From assembly GCF_022829465.1 (NCBI RefSeq), contig NZ_JAKSXZ010000110.1, forward strand, positions 310,001 through 374,000: a stretch of 64,000 nt of DNA, written 5' to 3'. The translations under genes and the position numbers were made by a program. The DNA comes from Methylobacterium sp. J-067. Lineage in GTDB: Bacteria > Pseudomonadota > Alphaproteobacteria > Rhizobiales > Beijerinckiaceae. Positions 1 to 8,499 of the stretch are shown one piece after another (positions within the stretch are counted from its first letter, which is position 1; the number at the start of each line of letters is the position of its first letter). The notes beneath the pieces were generated by a model. That model worked only from the letters and a program-made list of their open reading frames with translations. It was not told the DNA's origin and did no database searches.

Positions 1-2574
1 CACGTTGCGCGGCAGGGCGAGGGAAGCTTGCAACCCTTCGATGCTGGCATAGCCGTTGGCCCGCAGCCGCACGAGGCGGCGCATCGCGCCCTCCGGCAGG
101 CCGCTCACCAAACGCAGCCCGAGGCGGACGGCGTGCAGGCGCGGCGTCTCGGAGGGTTCGAGGGTGCAATCCCACTCGCTGGCATTCACGCAGACATGGC
201 GCACCTCGACGCCGTGGGCGCGGGCGTCGCGGACGAGCTGGGCCGGCTGGTAGAAGCCCATTGGCTGCGCGTTGAGGATCGATGCCAGGAACACATCCGG
301 GTGTGCGCATTTCATCCAGGCCGACGCGTAGACGAGGAGCGCGAAGCTCGCCGCGTGGCTCTCGGGGAAGCCGTAGGTGGAGAAGCCGCGGATCTGCGCG
401 AAGCAGCGTTCCGCGAAGGCCTGCGGGTAGCCGCGCCGGGTCATCCCGCCCACGAACTTCTCCGCGAACCCGCCGATGGAGCCGACATGGCGGAACGTCG
501 CCATGGCCCGGCGCAGGCCATCGGCCTCGGCCGGGGAGAAGCCCGCCGCCGTGATGGCGATCTGCATGGCGTGCTCCTGGAAGAGCGGAACGCCGTAGGT
601 CTTCTTCAGCACCTCCTCCAATTCGTTCGCCGGCCCGTGATCCGGGTGTGGGGCCGGGTACACCACCGGCTCCTGCCCGCAACGGCGCTTCAGGTAGGGG
701 TGGACCATGTCCCCCTGGATGGGGCCGGGGCGGACGATGGCGACCTGCACTACGAGGTCGTAGAACTCCTTCGGTTTCAGCCGTGGCAACATCGACATCT
801 GCGCCCGGCTCTCGACCTGGAACACACCGACGGAATCGGCCTTCGACAGCATCGCGTAGGTGGCCGGATCCTCCGAGGGCAGGTCGGCGAGCGTCGGGTA
901 GTCGATGCCGTGGTCGCGCTTCAGGAAGTCGAGCCCGCGCTTGAGGCAGGTGAGCATCCCCAAAGCCAGCACGTCGACCTTCATCAGGCCGAGGACGTCG
1001 ATGTCGTCCTTGTCCCACTCGATGAAGGTCCGGTCGGGCATCGCGGCGTTGCCCACGGGCACGGTCTCGTCCAGACGCCCGCGCGTAAGGACGAACCCAC
1101 CGACATGCTGCGACAGGTGCCGAGGGAAGCCGATCAGTTGCAGGGCGAGGTTCAGGGCCTGCCGCAGGGCCGGGTTGGCGGGGTCCAGCCCGGCCTGCAT
1201 GACATGGGCGTCGGGCAGGTCCTTGCCCCACGATCCCCAGACCGTATCCGCGACGGAGGCGGCCACGTCTTCCGACAGGCCGAGCACCTTGGCGACCTCG
1301 CGGATCGCCATGCGCGGGCGGTAATGGATCACCGTCGAGCATAGGGCCGCCCGCTCGCGGCCGTAGCGCTCGTAGAGGTGCTGGATCACCTCCTCCCGCC
1401 GCTCGTGCTCGAAATCGACGTCGATGTCCGGCGGCTCGCCCCTGTTCTCTGAGATGAAGCGTGCGAAAAGTAGCCAGTGCTTCGACGGATCGACGGCGGT
1501 GATGCCGAGGCAGAAGCACACGGCGGAATTGGCCGCCGAGCCGCGCCCCTGGCACAGGATGCCCTTGTCGCGGGCGAAATCCACGATCTGGCTGATCGTT
1601 AGGAAGTAATGGGCGAATTTTTGCTTGGCGATGAAGGCGAGTTCCGTCGCCAGGGTCTTTTCGACCGTCTCGGGGATGCCGTCCGGATAGCGCCAGTAGC
1701 GGGCGCGGTGCCACGTCTTCTCCGCCAGATACTCCTGGGCCTCCCGGCCGGGGGGCACGGGCTCATCCGGATATTCGTAGTGGAGTTGCGACAATTCGAA
1801 ATCGCAATGGGCGGCGATCTCGGCGGTGCGCGTCAGGGCCTCGGGATGGTCGCGGAACAGCCGTGCCATCTCGGCTTCGGGCTTCAGATGCCGCTCGGCA
1901 TTGGCTTCCAGGCGATAGCCGGCCGCATCGAGGGTGCAGCCCTCGCGGATGCAGGTGAGCACGTCCTGCAACGGGCGCCTGTCCGGGTGGTGGTAGAGGG
2001 CGTCGGCCACGGCCACCATCGGCGTGCCCGTCCGGCGGCCGATCTCGTCGAGGAGCCGCAGGCGCAGGCGCTCGTCCCCCCGGCGACGATGGCTGGCGCC
2101 GAGCCAGACCCGGCCCCTCGCGGCGGCGGCCAGGGCTTCGAGGCGGGCGAGGAACCCGGCGTGCGGTTCCGGCCGGCGCCCCGTCGGCAGGGCGATGAAC
2201 ACCTGGCCCTCGGCGGCCTCCAGCATCTCGGTGAAGGAGAAGCGGCACTCGCCCTTGCGGACGCGGCGGTTGCCGGCGGTGAGCAGGCGGCAGAGGCGCC
2301 CCCAAGCCTCCCGGTCCATTGGGTAGGTCAGGGCCTCGAACCCGTCCTCCGTCACGAGGCGTACCCCCGGCAGGAAGCGGATCGGCGTACCGTCCTGCGT
2401 CATCTGCAGGGCGGCCGAATGCGCCCGCACCAGACCGGCGACGGTGTTGCGGTCGGCGATGCCGATCCCCGCGAGCCCGTAAGCTGCCGCCTGGACCACG
2501 TATTCCTGCGGGTGCGAGGCGCCGCGCAGGAACGAGAAATTGGTGGTGGCACCGAGTTCGACATAGCCGCTCAC
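1..2574 (-). CDS. dnaE2: Error-prone DNA polymerase DnaE2 (ImuC), C-terminus cut off by the window
   Basis: The minus strand is open for 858 codons from a GTG whose GTGA overlaps the imuB stop, and runs off the left edge, so the protein is partial (the family is usually a little over 1,000 residues). It opens with a PHP-domain N-terminus ([13 protein letters not shown], here [11 protein letters not shown]). The C-family polymerase palm motif PDIDVDFE is intact, with the metal-binding aspartates at about residues 383, 385 and 387. DnaE2 is the catalytic translesion polymerase of the SOS mutasome; it works with ImuA and ImuB on damaged DNA. The order imuA-imuB-dnaE2 with overlapping ends supports this rather than the replicative DnaE1. 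It should be induced from the LexA box ahead of imuA. Confidence 0.95.
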   Translation of the reverse strand, partial: MSGYVELGATTNFSFLRGASHPQEYVVQAAAYGLAGIGIADRNTVAGLVRAHSAALQMTQDGTPIRFLPGVRLVTEDGFEALTYPMDREAWGRLCRLLTAGNRRVRKGECRFSFTEMLEAAEGQVFIALPTGRRPEPHAGFLARLEALAAAARGRVWLGASHRRRGDERLRLRLLDEIGRRTGTPMVAVADALYHHPDRRPLQDVLTCIREGCTLDAAGYRLEANAERHLKPEAEMARLFRDHPEALTRTAEIAAHCDFELSQLHYEYPDEPVPPGREAQEYLAEKTWHRARYWRYPDGIPETVEKTLATELAFIAKQKFAHYFLTISQIVDFARDKGILCQGRGSAANSAVCFCLGITAVDPSKHWLLFARFISENRGEPPDIDVDFEHERREEVIQHLYERYGRERAALCSTVIHYRPRMAIREVAKVLGLSEDVAASVADTVWGSWGKDLPDAHVMQAGLDPANPALRQALNLALQLIGFPRHLSQHVGGFVLTRGRLDETVPVGNAAMPDRTFIEWDKDDIDVLGLMKVDVLALGMLTCLKRGLDFLKRDHGIDYPTLADLPSEDPATYAMLSKADSVGVFQVESRAQMSMLPRLKPKEFYDLVVQVAIVRPGPIQGDMVHPYLKRRCGQEPVVYPAPHPDHGPANELEEVLKKTYGVPLFQEHAMQIAITAAGFSPAEADGLRRAMATFRHVGSIGGFAEKFVGGMTRRGYPQAFAERCFAQIRGFSTYGFPESHAASFALLVYASAWMKCAHPDVFLASILNAQPMGFYQPAQLVRDARAHGVEVRHVCVNASEWDCTLEPSETPRLHAVRLGLRLVSGLPEGAMRRLVRLRANGYASIEGLQASLALPRNV

Positions 2575-4088
2575 GGAAACATCCCATGGACGAACCACGC
2601 GGCCGGGCGTTCCTGCCCGTGCGGCCCATCTCGGTAGAGCCACAAGCGGCGACCGGCCTCGCACTCGATGCGGTAATAGTCGCGCGGCTCGGCCTGCTCG
2701 CGCCACCATTCGGGGGCGATGCGCTCGGGCCCCTCGGCGCGGGCGACCCGGTATTCCCGCGCCCGCCAGCGGAAGCGGTGGGGCGGCCCGTCCGGCGCCG
2801 TGGCGAAGACGTCCTGTGCGGCTTCGCTGCGGGCGAAGAGCACGAGGGGCCGCGCCGGGAGGATGGCCGGATAGGGCAGGGGCGGGGCGACCCACGAGAC
2901 GATGCCTTCGGCCCGTTCGGGGACGTGGCTCTCGCGCGGCGCGAGGCGCTGAAGCCGCCGGCCGATGCGCTGTGCGATGGTGTCGGCGAGGTTGGCCACA
3001 CGCTCCCCTGCACCCGATCCGCCGAGGCTGGCCTGTTTCTCGGCCATCGGCTCGGCGGAGGTGACGGCGAGGTCCGCCGTCTCGAACCCGAACCCGGCAT
3101 CGAGGCCCGCGCCGAGCCGTTCGAGCCGCAGCGCGATCAGGCCGGCGATGCGCTCCGGGCTGCGCTCTGGCCGCGACAGGCCGATCTCCAGGGTCCGAAC
3201 CGCCCCATCGACCCGGTGCAGAGAGAGCCGCAGGGCGCAGGCGCCGAGCCCGGCTCGTTCGAGCCGGGGGGCGATCTCCTCCATGAGGGCGCGCGCGGCG
3301 GCGATCACGTCCGATTGCCGCCCGATGGGATCGAGGAAACCGCGCGCGGCCGAGAAGGAGCGGGCTTCGTCCAGGGGTGCCAGGGGCTCGGCCCGGCGGC
3401 CATAGGCCTGGTCGAGCCGCAGCAACGGCGCCAGCCCGAAGCGCCGGGCGAGGCCGGAGCGGGGCAGGGCCTCCACGTCCGCGATCCGGCGCAGGCCGAG
3501 CCGCCGCAACCCGGCGGCGACTTCGGGATCGAGGCGAAGGGCCTCGACGGGGAGGGGGGCGAGGTGCGCCCCGTGCTCGCCCGGCGGAACCAGGGCCGGC
3601 GAGGTCCGGCCGCTCCGTGCCAGGGCGAAGGCGGCGCCCATCGTGTCGGCCAGCGCGATCCGCGCCGGGATCCGCGACCGGGCAAGGCGCCCGGCGAGAT
3701 CGTCGAGAAGCGCTGCCTCACCGCCATGGAGATGGGACGCGCCCGCGATGTCGATGGCGAGCCCGTGGCACCCCTCGGCCGGGCCGAAGGGCGCGACGAT
3801 GGGGGCGTAGCGCATCGCCCAGCGGCAGAGGCGGTGCAGGGCATCCCGCTCCGCCTCCGGTTCGGCCGGGTGGACGCGCAGGGGCACGCCGATCCGCGCG
3901 CGGACCCGGCCCAGCAACTCCCCGACCGCCAACCCGAGGGCGCGGGCCTGCTCGTCGAGGGCGACGAGGCGCAGGCCCCCGGACCCGATGGCGGCGACCG
4001 CGTGCGGGCCTTCCTCAGGGGCGAGCCCGGCCCGCTGCAGCCGCGTCATCGGCCAGTCGCTCAGGCAGATGCAAACGATTCGCGGCAC
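2571..4088 (-). CDS. imuB: ImuB, Y-family polymerase-like mutasome protein
   Basis: This 505-residue Y-family-like protein begins at GTG with [12 protein letters not shown]. The position where active DinB-type polymerases have a metal-binding aspartate near the N-terminus is not a DMDxF motif, and the usual SIDE region reads [10 protein letters not shown] at about 111-120, so it looks catalytically dead, as is known for ImuB. A QASLGG segment at about 352-357 is a possible beta-clamp-binding motif. ImuB is known to bridge ImuA, DnaE2 and the sliding clamp. It overlaps imuA by 74 bases and dnaE2 by 4 bases, so the three are very likely co-translated. The GTG start is kept because the N-terminal strand would otherwise be lost. 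Confidence 0.93.
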   Translation of the reverse strand: MPRIVCICLSDWPMTRLQRAGLAPEEGPHAVAAIGSGGLRLVALDEQARALGLAVGELLGRVRARIGVPLRVHPAEPEAERDALHRLCRWAMRYAPIVAPFGPAEGCHGLAIDIAGASHLHGGEAALLDDLAGRLARSRIPARIALADTMGAAFALARSGRTSPALVPPGEHGAHLAPLPVEALRLDPEVAAGLRRLGLRRIADVEALPRSGLARRFGLAPLLRLDQAYGRRAEPLAPLDEARSFSAARGFLDPIGRQSDVIAAARALMEEIAPRLERAGLGACALRLSLHRVDGAVRTLEIGLSRPERSPERIAGLIALRLERLGAGLDAGFGFETADLAVTSAEPMAEKQASLGGSGAGERVANLADTIAQRIGRRLQRLAPRESHVPERAEGIVSWVAPPLPYPAILPARPLVLFARSEAAQDVFATAPDGPPHRFRWRAREYRVARAEGPERIAPEWWREQAEPRDYYRIECEAGRRLWLYRDGPHGQERPAAWFVHGMFP

Positions 4089-4779
4089 TGTCCCACTCCA
4101 CCAGCCAGGATCCGCCGCGTCCGTTGCGGCACCGTTCGAGGCGCACCCGCCAGCGCGGAGCGTGAAGGCCGCCGAAGCGGTCGGACCCGGCCGGGGCGGC
4201 GGCGACGCGCCAGCGGGTGGCCGCCCCGTTGGGCAGGCCCGGCCCCGCCTGACGCAGGACGAGGAGGAGGGGCGGCTCGCCCGTCTCGGCGGCGAGTTGC
4301 AGGCGCCGCCCGGCCTTGAGCGGCATCCCCTCGCCCACGAGCCCGATCAGCGCGGACAGGCAATTCGCGTGGAGCGCCGCCTCCAGGGCGCGGAACACTT
4401 CCCCGTCGCCCCCCGCTTCCAGCAGCAGCAGGCGCCCCGGATTGAGGCCGAGCGAGGCGAGCCCGTGCCCATAGGGGAGAGGGTGCCCCGAAGACGCGAT
4501 CATCGCCTCTCCCTGCGCCTCCGCGAGGCGGCGGGCACAGAGGGCCAGGGCGAAGGCCAGGGCGGCGATGGCGTCGATGGGTTCGGCGGGTACGATCTCG
4601 TGAGGCGGCCCTAGGGACAGCCCACCGGAGGGGAGATGAGCGTCGATCACCGGATGCCCGAGGGGCATCACGGCGACGGCGCGGGAGGTCTCGGCGGAAA
4701 GCTCCGCGCGCAGCCGGGCCAAGCGGTCCGTTGGACTCGCCGGCTTCGGGGGGCTCGTCGGCGCCTGTGCCATCGTCAT
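4015..4779 (-). CDS. imuA: ImuA, SOS mutagenesis cassette protein
   Basis: This 254-residue protein is the first gene of the SOS mutagenesis operon. ImuA proteins are distant RecA/SulA-like folds that partner ImuB; the core segments PHEIVPAEPIDAIAALAFAL and LLLLEAGGDGEVFRALEAAL fit that family. No canonical Walker A is visible. Two in-frame ATGs (ending at 4779 and 4773 on the minus strand) are possible starts and neither has a clear Shine-Dalgarno sequence. The family name SplB or ImuA is often given in annotation; the position upstream of imuB-dnaE2 and the LexA box 26 bases upstream make the assignment firm. Confidence 0.9.
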   Translation of the reverse strand: MTMAQAPTSPPKPASPTDRLARLRAELSAETSRAVAVMPLGHPVIDAHLPSGGLSLGPPHEIVPAEPIDAIAALAFALALCARRLAEAQGEAMIASSGHPLPYGHGLASLGLNPGRLLLLEAGGDGEVFRALEAALHANCLSALIGLVGEGMPLKAGRRLQLAAETGEPPLLLVLRQAGPGLPNGAATRWRVAAAPAGSDRFGGLHAPRWRVRLERCRNGRGGSWLVEWDSAANRLHLPERLADDAAAAGRARP

Positions 4780-4804
4780 CGGGTCCGGTCATGTTTCGAG
4801 ATAG

Positions 4805-4819
4805 GAACATAACAGGAAC
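4805..4819 (-). promoter_or_regulatory. LexA (SOS) box upstream of imuA-imuB-dnaE2
   Basis: The plus strand reads GAACATAACAGGAAC, which on the operon strand is a perfect GTTC-N7-GTTC direct repeat. This is the known alphaproteobacterial LexA recognition pattern. It sits 26 bases upstream of the imuA ATG, so LexA bound here would cover the promoter. The functional assignment combines the exact motif with the DNA-damage operon behind it. Confidence 0.88.
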
Positions 4820-4937
4820 AAACTCAACCCGATCCTTGGCCATTCCAGAATCTGACGCCCTGCCAGCGGCTTGGCCTGTGGACTGGTGTGGATGGCTGTG
4901 GATGCCCCCCGGGGTATGGAAATTCCACAACCCTAAG

Positions 4938-4954
4938 GATGAGAATCTCTCATC
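4938..4954. promoter_or_regulatory. 7-bp-arm inverted repeat, candidate operator
   Basis: GATGAGA and TCTCATC flank a three-base spacer (ATC). It lies roughly midway between the two divergent genes, so it could act on either. No regulator for it is evident nearby; the assignment as an operator is inference. Confidence 0.35.
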
Positions 4955-5034
4955 TCAGCGGCATTCCGGAACGATTCATTCGTGATCGTCTGCGAATGTG
5001 TGTCCGGAAGAGCAGTCTATTTCGGAATCAAAGC

Positions 5035-5052
5035 TTAACGCATTTGCGTTAA
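5035..5052. promoter_or_regulatory. 18-bp palindrome, candidate operator of the carrier-protein operon
   Basis: TTAACGCA and TGCGTTAA form perfect 8-base arms around two thymines. The palindrome ends 33 bases upstream of a TTGACA element, a typical position for an activator or repressor dimer. It is unusually AT-rich for this genome. The binding protein is unknown and no regulator gene is adjacent. Confidence 0.5.
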
Positions 5053-5085
5053 CAAGCTCAAATTTACGATAGATCACCGTTAGCT

Positions 5086-5113
5086 TTGACAAGGCGCCAG
5101 CGCGGCGTATGAG
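5086..5113 (+). promoter_or_regulatory. Candidate sigma-70 promoter of the carrier-protein operon
   Basis: A perfect TTGACA (5086-5091) is followed after 16 bases by TATGAG (5108-5113). A ribosome-binding site AGAGGA at 5127-5132 lies 7 bases before the ATG at 5140. The -35 match is strong and the -10 match is moderate; the transcription start is not known. Confidence 0.5.
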
Positions 5114-5139
5114 TACAACCTCCAATAGAGGACAGCGCA

Positions 5140-5394
5140 ATGGTTTCCGATGAAGTCGTCCGGGACATCCTTCGGCAGAACGAAGCCATGTCCGGGATCG
5201 TAGACAGCTTGGGCGAAGACGAAGACCTGTTCGAGAAAGGTCTCGACTCCTTCGGTTCTGTTCAGCTGATGCTGGCCCTGGAGGAACGCTTCGAGGTCGA
5301 GTTCCCGGACACGCTTCTGAACCGCCGTTCCTTCTCGACCATCCGCATCATCCGCGAGACGGTCGGCAAGCTCTCCATGGGAGCCGCCGCGTGA
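5140..5394 (+). CDS. Stand-alone acyl/aminoacyl carrier protein
   Basis: This 84-residue protein has the four-helix carrier-protein pattern and the phosphopantetheine attachment motif GLDSFGSVQLM, with the modified serine at residue 37. It differs from a fatty-acid ACP in having a shorter acidic helix II and the phrase DSFGS rather than DSLDT. It is the first gene of a six-gene operon and its TGA overlaps the GTG of the next gene. Carrier proteins encoded beside aminoacyl-tRNA-synthetase-like ligases are known to be charged with an amino acid as a thioester on the pantetheine arm. The likely role here is therefore to carry an activated amino acid for the downstream enzymes. The particular amino acid cannot be told from the sequence. 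Confidence 0.93.
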   Translation: MVSDEVVRDILRQNEAMSGIVDSLGEDEDLFEKGLDSFGSVQLMLALEERFEVEFPDTLLNRRSFSTIRIIRETVGKLSMGAAA

Positions 5395-6554
5395 ACGACC
5401 TCACTCGCCGGGCGAAGCGCGTCGCAGAGGTCGCCGCGCTGCACGCCGATGCGGTCGACCGCGAGGGCCGCTTCCCCGCCGAGGCCGTGGCCGCGCTGAA
5501 GGCCGAGCGCCTGCTCGGGCTTCAGGTGCCGAGCCAGTATGGCGGCGAAGGCGCCGGCCTCGCGCAGATCGCGGAGGTGTGCTGCACCCTGGGCCAGGCG
5601 TGCAGCGCCTCGGCGATGGTGTTCGCCATGCACCACATCAAGCTCGCGAGCCTCGTCACCCACGGGCTCACCAGCGATTGGCATTGCGGCCTGATGGCCA
5701 AGGTGGCCAACGAGCAACTGCTCATCGCCTCCTCGACCACCGAGGCCGGCATCGGCGGTGACTTGCGCAACAGCCTGTGCGCCGTCGAGGCCGAGGGCGA
5801 CCTGTTCAACCTCGGCAAGGACGCCAGCGTCATCTCCTACGGGGCGCAGGCCGACGTCGTCCTCGTCACCGCCCGGCGCAACCCGGAGGCCCCGACCTCC
5901 GATCAGGTCCTCGTCGCCCTGATGCGCGACCAGATGAGCCTGAACCGGACCTCGACCTGGGACACGCTCGGGATGCGCGGCACTTGCAGCGAGGGCTTCC
6001 GCCTGGAAGCCAAGGGCGTGCCCACTGTCCAGATCATGCCGAAGCCCTTCGCCGAGATCGCGGCGCAGTCGATGCTCGCCTCCTCCCACCTCCTCTGGAG
6101 CGCGGTGTGGTTCGGCATCGCGAGCTACGCGGTGGACCGGGCGCGCAGCTTCGTCCAGGGCGAGGCCCGCCGCCGCCCCGGCACGGTGCCCCCCAGCGCC
6201 ATGCGCCTCGCCGAGGCCGCCAGCGCCCTGCAATCGATGAAGGCCACCGTCCTCTCCGGCCTGCGTAAATACGAGGGCGCCCAGCACGAACCGGACGAGC
6301 TCAGCTCCATCGGGTTCGCGGTGAGCCTCAACAACGTCAAGACGACCGCCTCCTCCATGGCCGTCGACATCGTGCAGCGCTCGCTCGGGATCGTCGGGAT
6401 CTCCGGCTACCGCAACGACACGCCGTTCAGCCTCGGCCGCCCGCTGCGCGACGTGATGTCCGCGCCGCTGATGATCGCCAACGACCGCATCCTCTCCAAC
6501 ACCGCCAACCTCCTGCTCGTGCAGAAGGGCGGCGGCCAGCTCCTGAGCGCCTGA
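5391..6554 (+). CDS. Acyl-CoA dehydrogenase-like flavoprotein acting in the carrier-protein pathway
   Basis: This 387-residue protein has the acyl-CoA dehydrogenase layout: an N-terminal helical domain ([19 protein letters not shown]), a middle beta domain beginning at [12 protein letters not shown], and a C-terminal helical domain ending [12 protein letters not shown]...[18 protein letters not shown]. In classical members the catalytic glutamate sits in an IYEG motif after the RD; here that stretch reads APLMIANDR, so the usual base is missing at that place. It may be an oxidase, a monooxygenase of the DszC type, or use another base. It starts at a GTG overlapping the carrier-protein stop and ends overlapping the ligase ATG by one base. 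By analogy with flavoproteins that desaturate prolyl-carrier proteins, I infer that its substrate is bound to the adjacent carrier protein. Confidence 0.88.
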   Translation: MNDLTRRAKRVAEVAALHADAVDREGRFPAEAVAALKAERLLGLQVPSQYGGEGAGLAQIAEVCCTLGQACSASAMVFAMHHIKLASLVTHGLTSDWHCGLMAKVANEQLLIASSTTEAGIGGDLRNSLCAVEAEGDLFNLGKDASVISYGAQADVVLVTARRNPEAPTSDQVLVALMRDQMSLNRTSTWDTLGMRGTCSEGFRLEAKGVPTVQIMPKPFAEIAAQSMLASSHLLWSAVWFGIASYAVDRARSFVQGEARRRPGTVPPSAMRLAEAASALQSMKATVLSGLRKYEGAQHEPDELSSIGFAVSLNNVKTTASSMAVDIVQRSLGIVGISGYRNDTPFSLGRPLRDVMSAPLMIANDRILSNTANLLLVQKGGGQLLSA

Positions 6555-7522
6555 TGGACAGCCTGCCCGCCCTCGACATCGACACCTCCACCGAGGTGCC
6601 GCAGGATTCCACCACCGTGGAATCCCCGACCTTCCTCGACCGGCTGTTCGATGCCGGCCTCCTCGTTCGCACCGGTGTGGACGGCCTCTACGGCCGCAGC
6701 GGCGCGTTCGAATCCGTCGTCGAGGCCCTGGACCGTCTCGTCTCCCGCCTCGGCGCGGAGGACGGCGCCGAGGTGATGCGCTTCCCGCCGGGCATGAGCC
6801 GGGCGACCTTCGAGCGCAGCGGCTACCTGAAGGGCTTCCCGCACCTCGCCGGCACCGTGCACAGCTTCTGCGGCAACGAGGCGGACCATGCCCGCCTGCT
6901 GGCCTGCGTCGAGGCCGGCAAGGACTGGACCGACAAGCAAGCCGCGACCGACATCGTGCTGACGCCGGCCGCCTGCTACCCGCTCTACCCGACGGCCGCC
7001 GCCCGTGGCCCGCTGCCGGAAGGCGGCCTGCTGTTCGACCTTCAATCCTACTGCTTCCGGCACGAGCCCTCGCTGGAGCCGACCCGGATGCAGCTGTTCC
7101 GCATGCGCGAATACGTGCGCATGGGCAGCCCGGACGAGGTGCTGGCCTTCCGCGAGCAATGGCTCGACCGGGGCACCAAGATGATGGCCGGCCTCGGCCT
7201 GCCGCTGGCGGTGGACCTCGCCAACGATCCGTTCTTCGGCCGCGCCGGCAAGATGCTCGCCAACAACCAGCGCAACCAGAACCTGAAGTTCGAGCTGAAC
7301 GTACCGGTCAACAGCGTCGAGAAGCCGACCGCCTGCCTCAGCTTCAACTATCACCAGGACCATTTCGGCACGACCTGGGGCCTCACCCAGGCCGATGGCA
7401 GCGTCGCGCACACGGCCTGCGTCGGGTTCGGGCTGGAGCGGATCACCCTCGCGCTGCTGCGCCACCACGGGCTCGACCTCGCCCGCTGGCCGGCGGATGT
7501 CCGCGCGACGCTCTGGGGCTGA
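6554..7522 (+). CDS. Amino acid:[carrier protein] ligase (class II aminoacyl-tRNA synthetase-like)
   Basis: This 322-residue protein resembles only the catalytic core of an archaeal-type seryl-tRNA synthetase, with no tRNA-binding domain. Motif 2 is [20 protein letters not shown] (about 164-183) and motif 3 is [12 protein letters not shown] (about 291-302). The three residues expected to bind the active-site zinc are present: Cys141, Glu186 and Cys289, with the same spacing as in the characterised Bradyrhizobium enzyme (as I recall it, Cys131, Glu176 and Cys279). Members of this family activate a small amino acid with ATP and transfer it to the pantetheine arm of a dedicated carrier protein instead of to tRNA. 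The cognate carrier protein is two genes upstream. Substrate (glycine, alanine or another) is not predictable by eye. Confidence 0.93.
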   Translation: MDSLPALDIDTSTEVPQDSTTVESPTFLDRLFDAGLLVRTGVDGLYGRSGAFESVVEALDRLVSRLGAEDGAEVMRFPPGMSRATFERSGYLKGFPHLAGTVHSFCGNEADHARLLACVEAGKDWTDKQAATDIVLTPAACYPLYPTAAARGPLPEGGLLFDLQSYCFRHEPSLEPTRMQLFRMREYVRMGSPDEVLAFREQWLDRGTKMMAGLGLPLAVDLANDPFFGRAGKMLANNQRNQNLKFELNVPVNSVEKPTACLSFNYHQDHFGTTWGLTQADGSVAHTACVGFGLERITLALLRHHGLDLARWPADVRATLWG

Positions 7523-7527
7523 GCGAC

Positions 7528-8496
7528 GTGTCCGTCAGCCTTGCCATCCGTGAAGACCGGACGGAGGCGCCCGCTCATGCGGCGCATCCGCTTCACGTGC
7601 AGGACCGGGCCTGGCCCGAGACCAACTGCTACGTGGATCTCTGGATCGAGCTTCTGCACCATCGCGGGCTCGCCCCGGAGGCGATGCTGGGCTTCACGGT
7701 GAAGCAGGATTTCGAGGGCGACCAGTTCACCTTCTTCAAGCCGTCCATGGCCGAGATCGAGGCGCTGTACGGCCTGCGCCTCGATGAGCTCGCGGTCTAC
7801 GATGGCCTGGAGCGGCACGCCCTCATCCAGGCCGCGCGCGGCAGTGTCGTGATGGTGGAGGTGGACGCGATCTTCCTGCCCGACACGGCGGGCACGACCT
7901 ACGGCCGCGAGCACTCCAAGACCACGATCGGCATCCTCGCCATCGACAAGGCGGGCCGCCGGCTCGACTACCTTCACAACGCCGGCCGCTTCACGCTCTC
8001 CGGTGCCGATTACGACGGCATCTTCGCCGAGACGACGTTGCCGCCCTATGCCGAGTTCGTGAGGCAAGTGGCCGATCCGGTGCCGGCGGCGCGCCTGCCG
8101 CACGTCGCCCTCGACCTGCTGCGGACGAACCTGCGGGGCGCCCCCCGGCGCAACCCGGTGAGGGCCTTCGCGGGCGCCCTCGCGGAGACCGGCGACGGGC
8201 TGGTCGTGCGTCCGCTTTCGGTGTTCCACAAATACGCGTTCAACACGACGCGCCAGCTCGGCGCCAACTTCGAGATGCTGGGCAGCCACCTCGGGTGGCT
8301 GACGGCTTCCGGCGCGGGCGATTTCACCGCCGCCGCCGAGAGTGCCACCCGCCTCGGGAGCGAGGCCAAGGCGTTCCAGTTCCAACTGGCCCGCGCCTTC
8401 GCCAAACGCAGCGCCGCCGGCCTGCCCCAGCGCCTCGACAAGGCCGCCGAGACCTACGACGAGGTCTTCGCCGGCCTGCGCAACACCCTGGCCTGA
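7528..8496 (+). CDS. DUF1839 family protein of the amino acid:carrier-protein operon
   Basis: The gene starts at GTG 5 bases after the ligase stop and encodes 322 residues. I recognise the family as DUF1839 from segments such as ETNCYVDLWIELLHHRGL and FEGDQFTFFKPSMAEIEALYG. There is no signal peptide or membrane segment. A conserved-looking Cys34 in TNCYVDLW and the C-(Y)-x-D-x-W/hydrophobic helix pattern recall papain-like transferases such as the BtrH N-terminal domain, which move an aminoacyl group from a carrier protein to an amine; this resemblance is my inference and is weak. Its place between the ligase and the hydrolases suggests that it handles or offloads the carrier-bound amino acid. 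Confidence 0.82.
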   Translation: MSVSLAIREDRTEAPAHAAHPLHVQDRAWPETNCYVDLWIELLHHRGLAPEAMLGFTVKQDFEGDQFTFFKPSMAEIEALYGLRLDELAVYDGLERHALIQAARGSVVMVEVDAIFLPDTAGTTYGREHSKTTIGILAIDKAGRRLDYLHNAGRFTLSGADYDGIFAETTLPPYAEFVRQVADPVPAARLPHVALDLLRTNLRGAPRRNPVRAFAGALAETGDGLVVRPLSVFHKYAFNTTRQLGANFEMLGSHLGWLTASGAGDFTAAAESATRLGSEAKAFQFQLARAFAKRSAAGLPQRLDKAAETYDEVFAGLRNTLA

Positions 8497-8499
8497 GCC

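Larger units (their letters stand above)
4780..5139. other. Divergent intergenic region between imuA and the carrier-protein operon
   Basis: This 360-base region separates two divergent operons. It is noticeably less GC-rich than the genes on either side. It holds the LexA box near the imuA end, two perfect inverted repeats (4938-4954 and 5035-5052) and a promoter-like element before the carrier-protein gene. I see no credible small gene in it. Confidence 0.7.
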
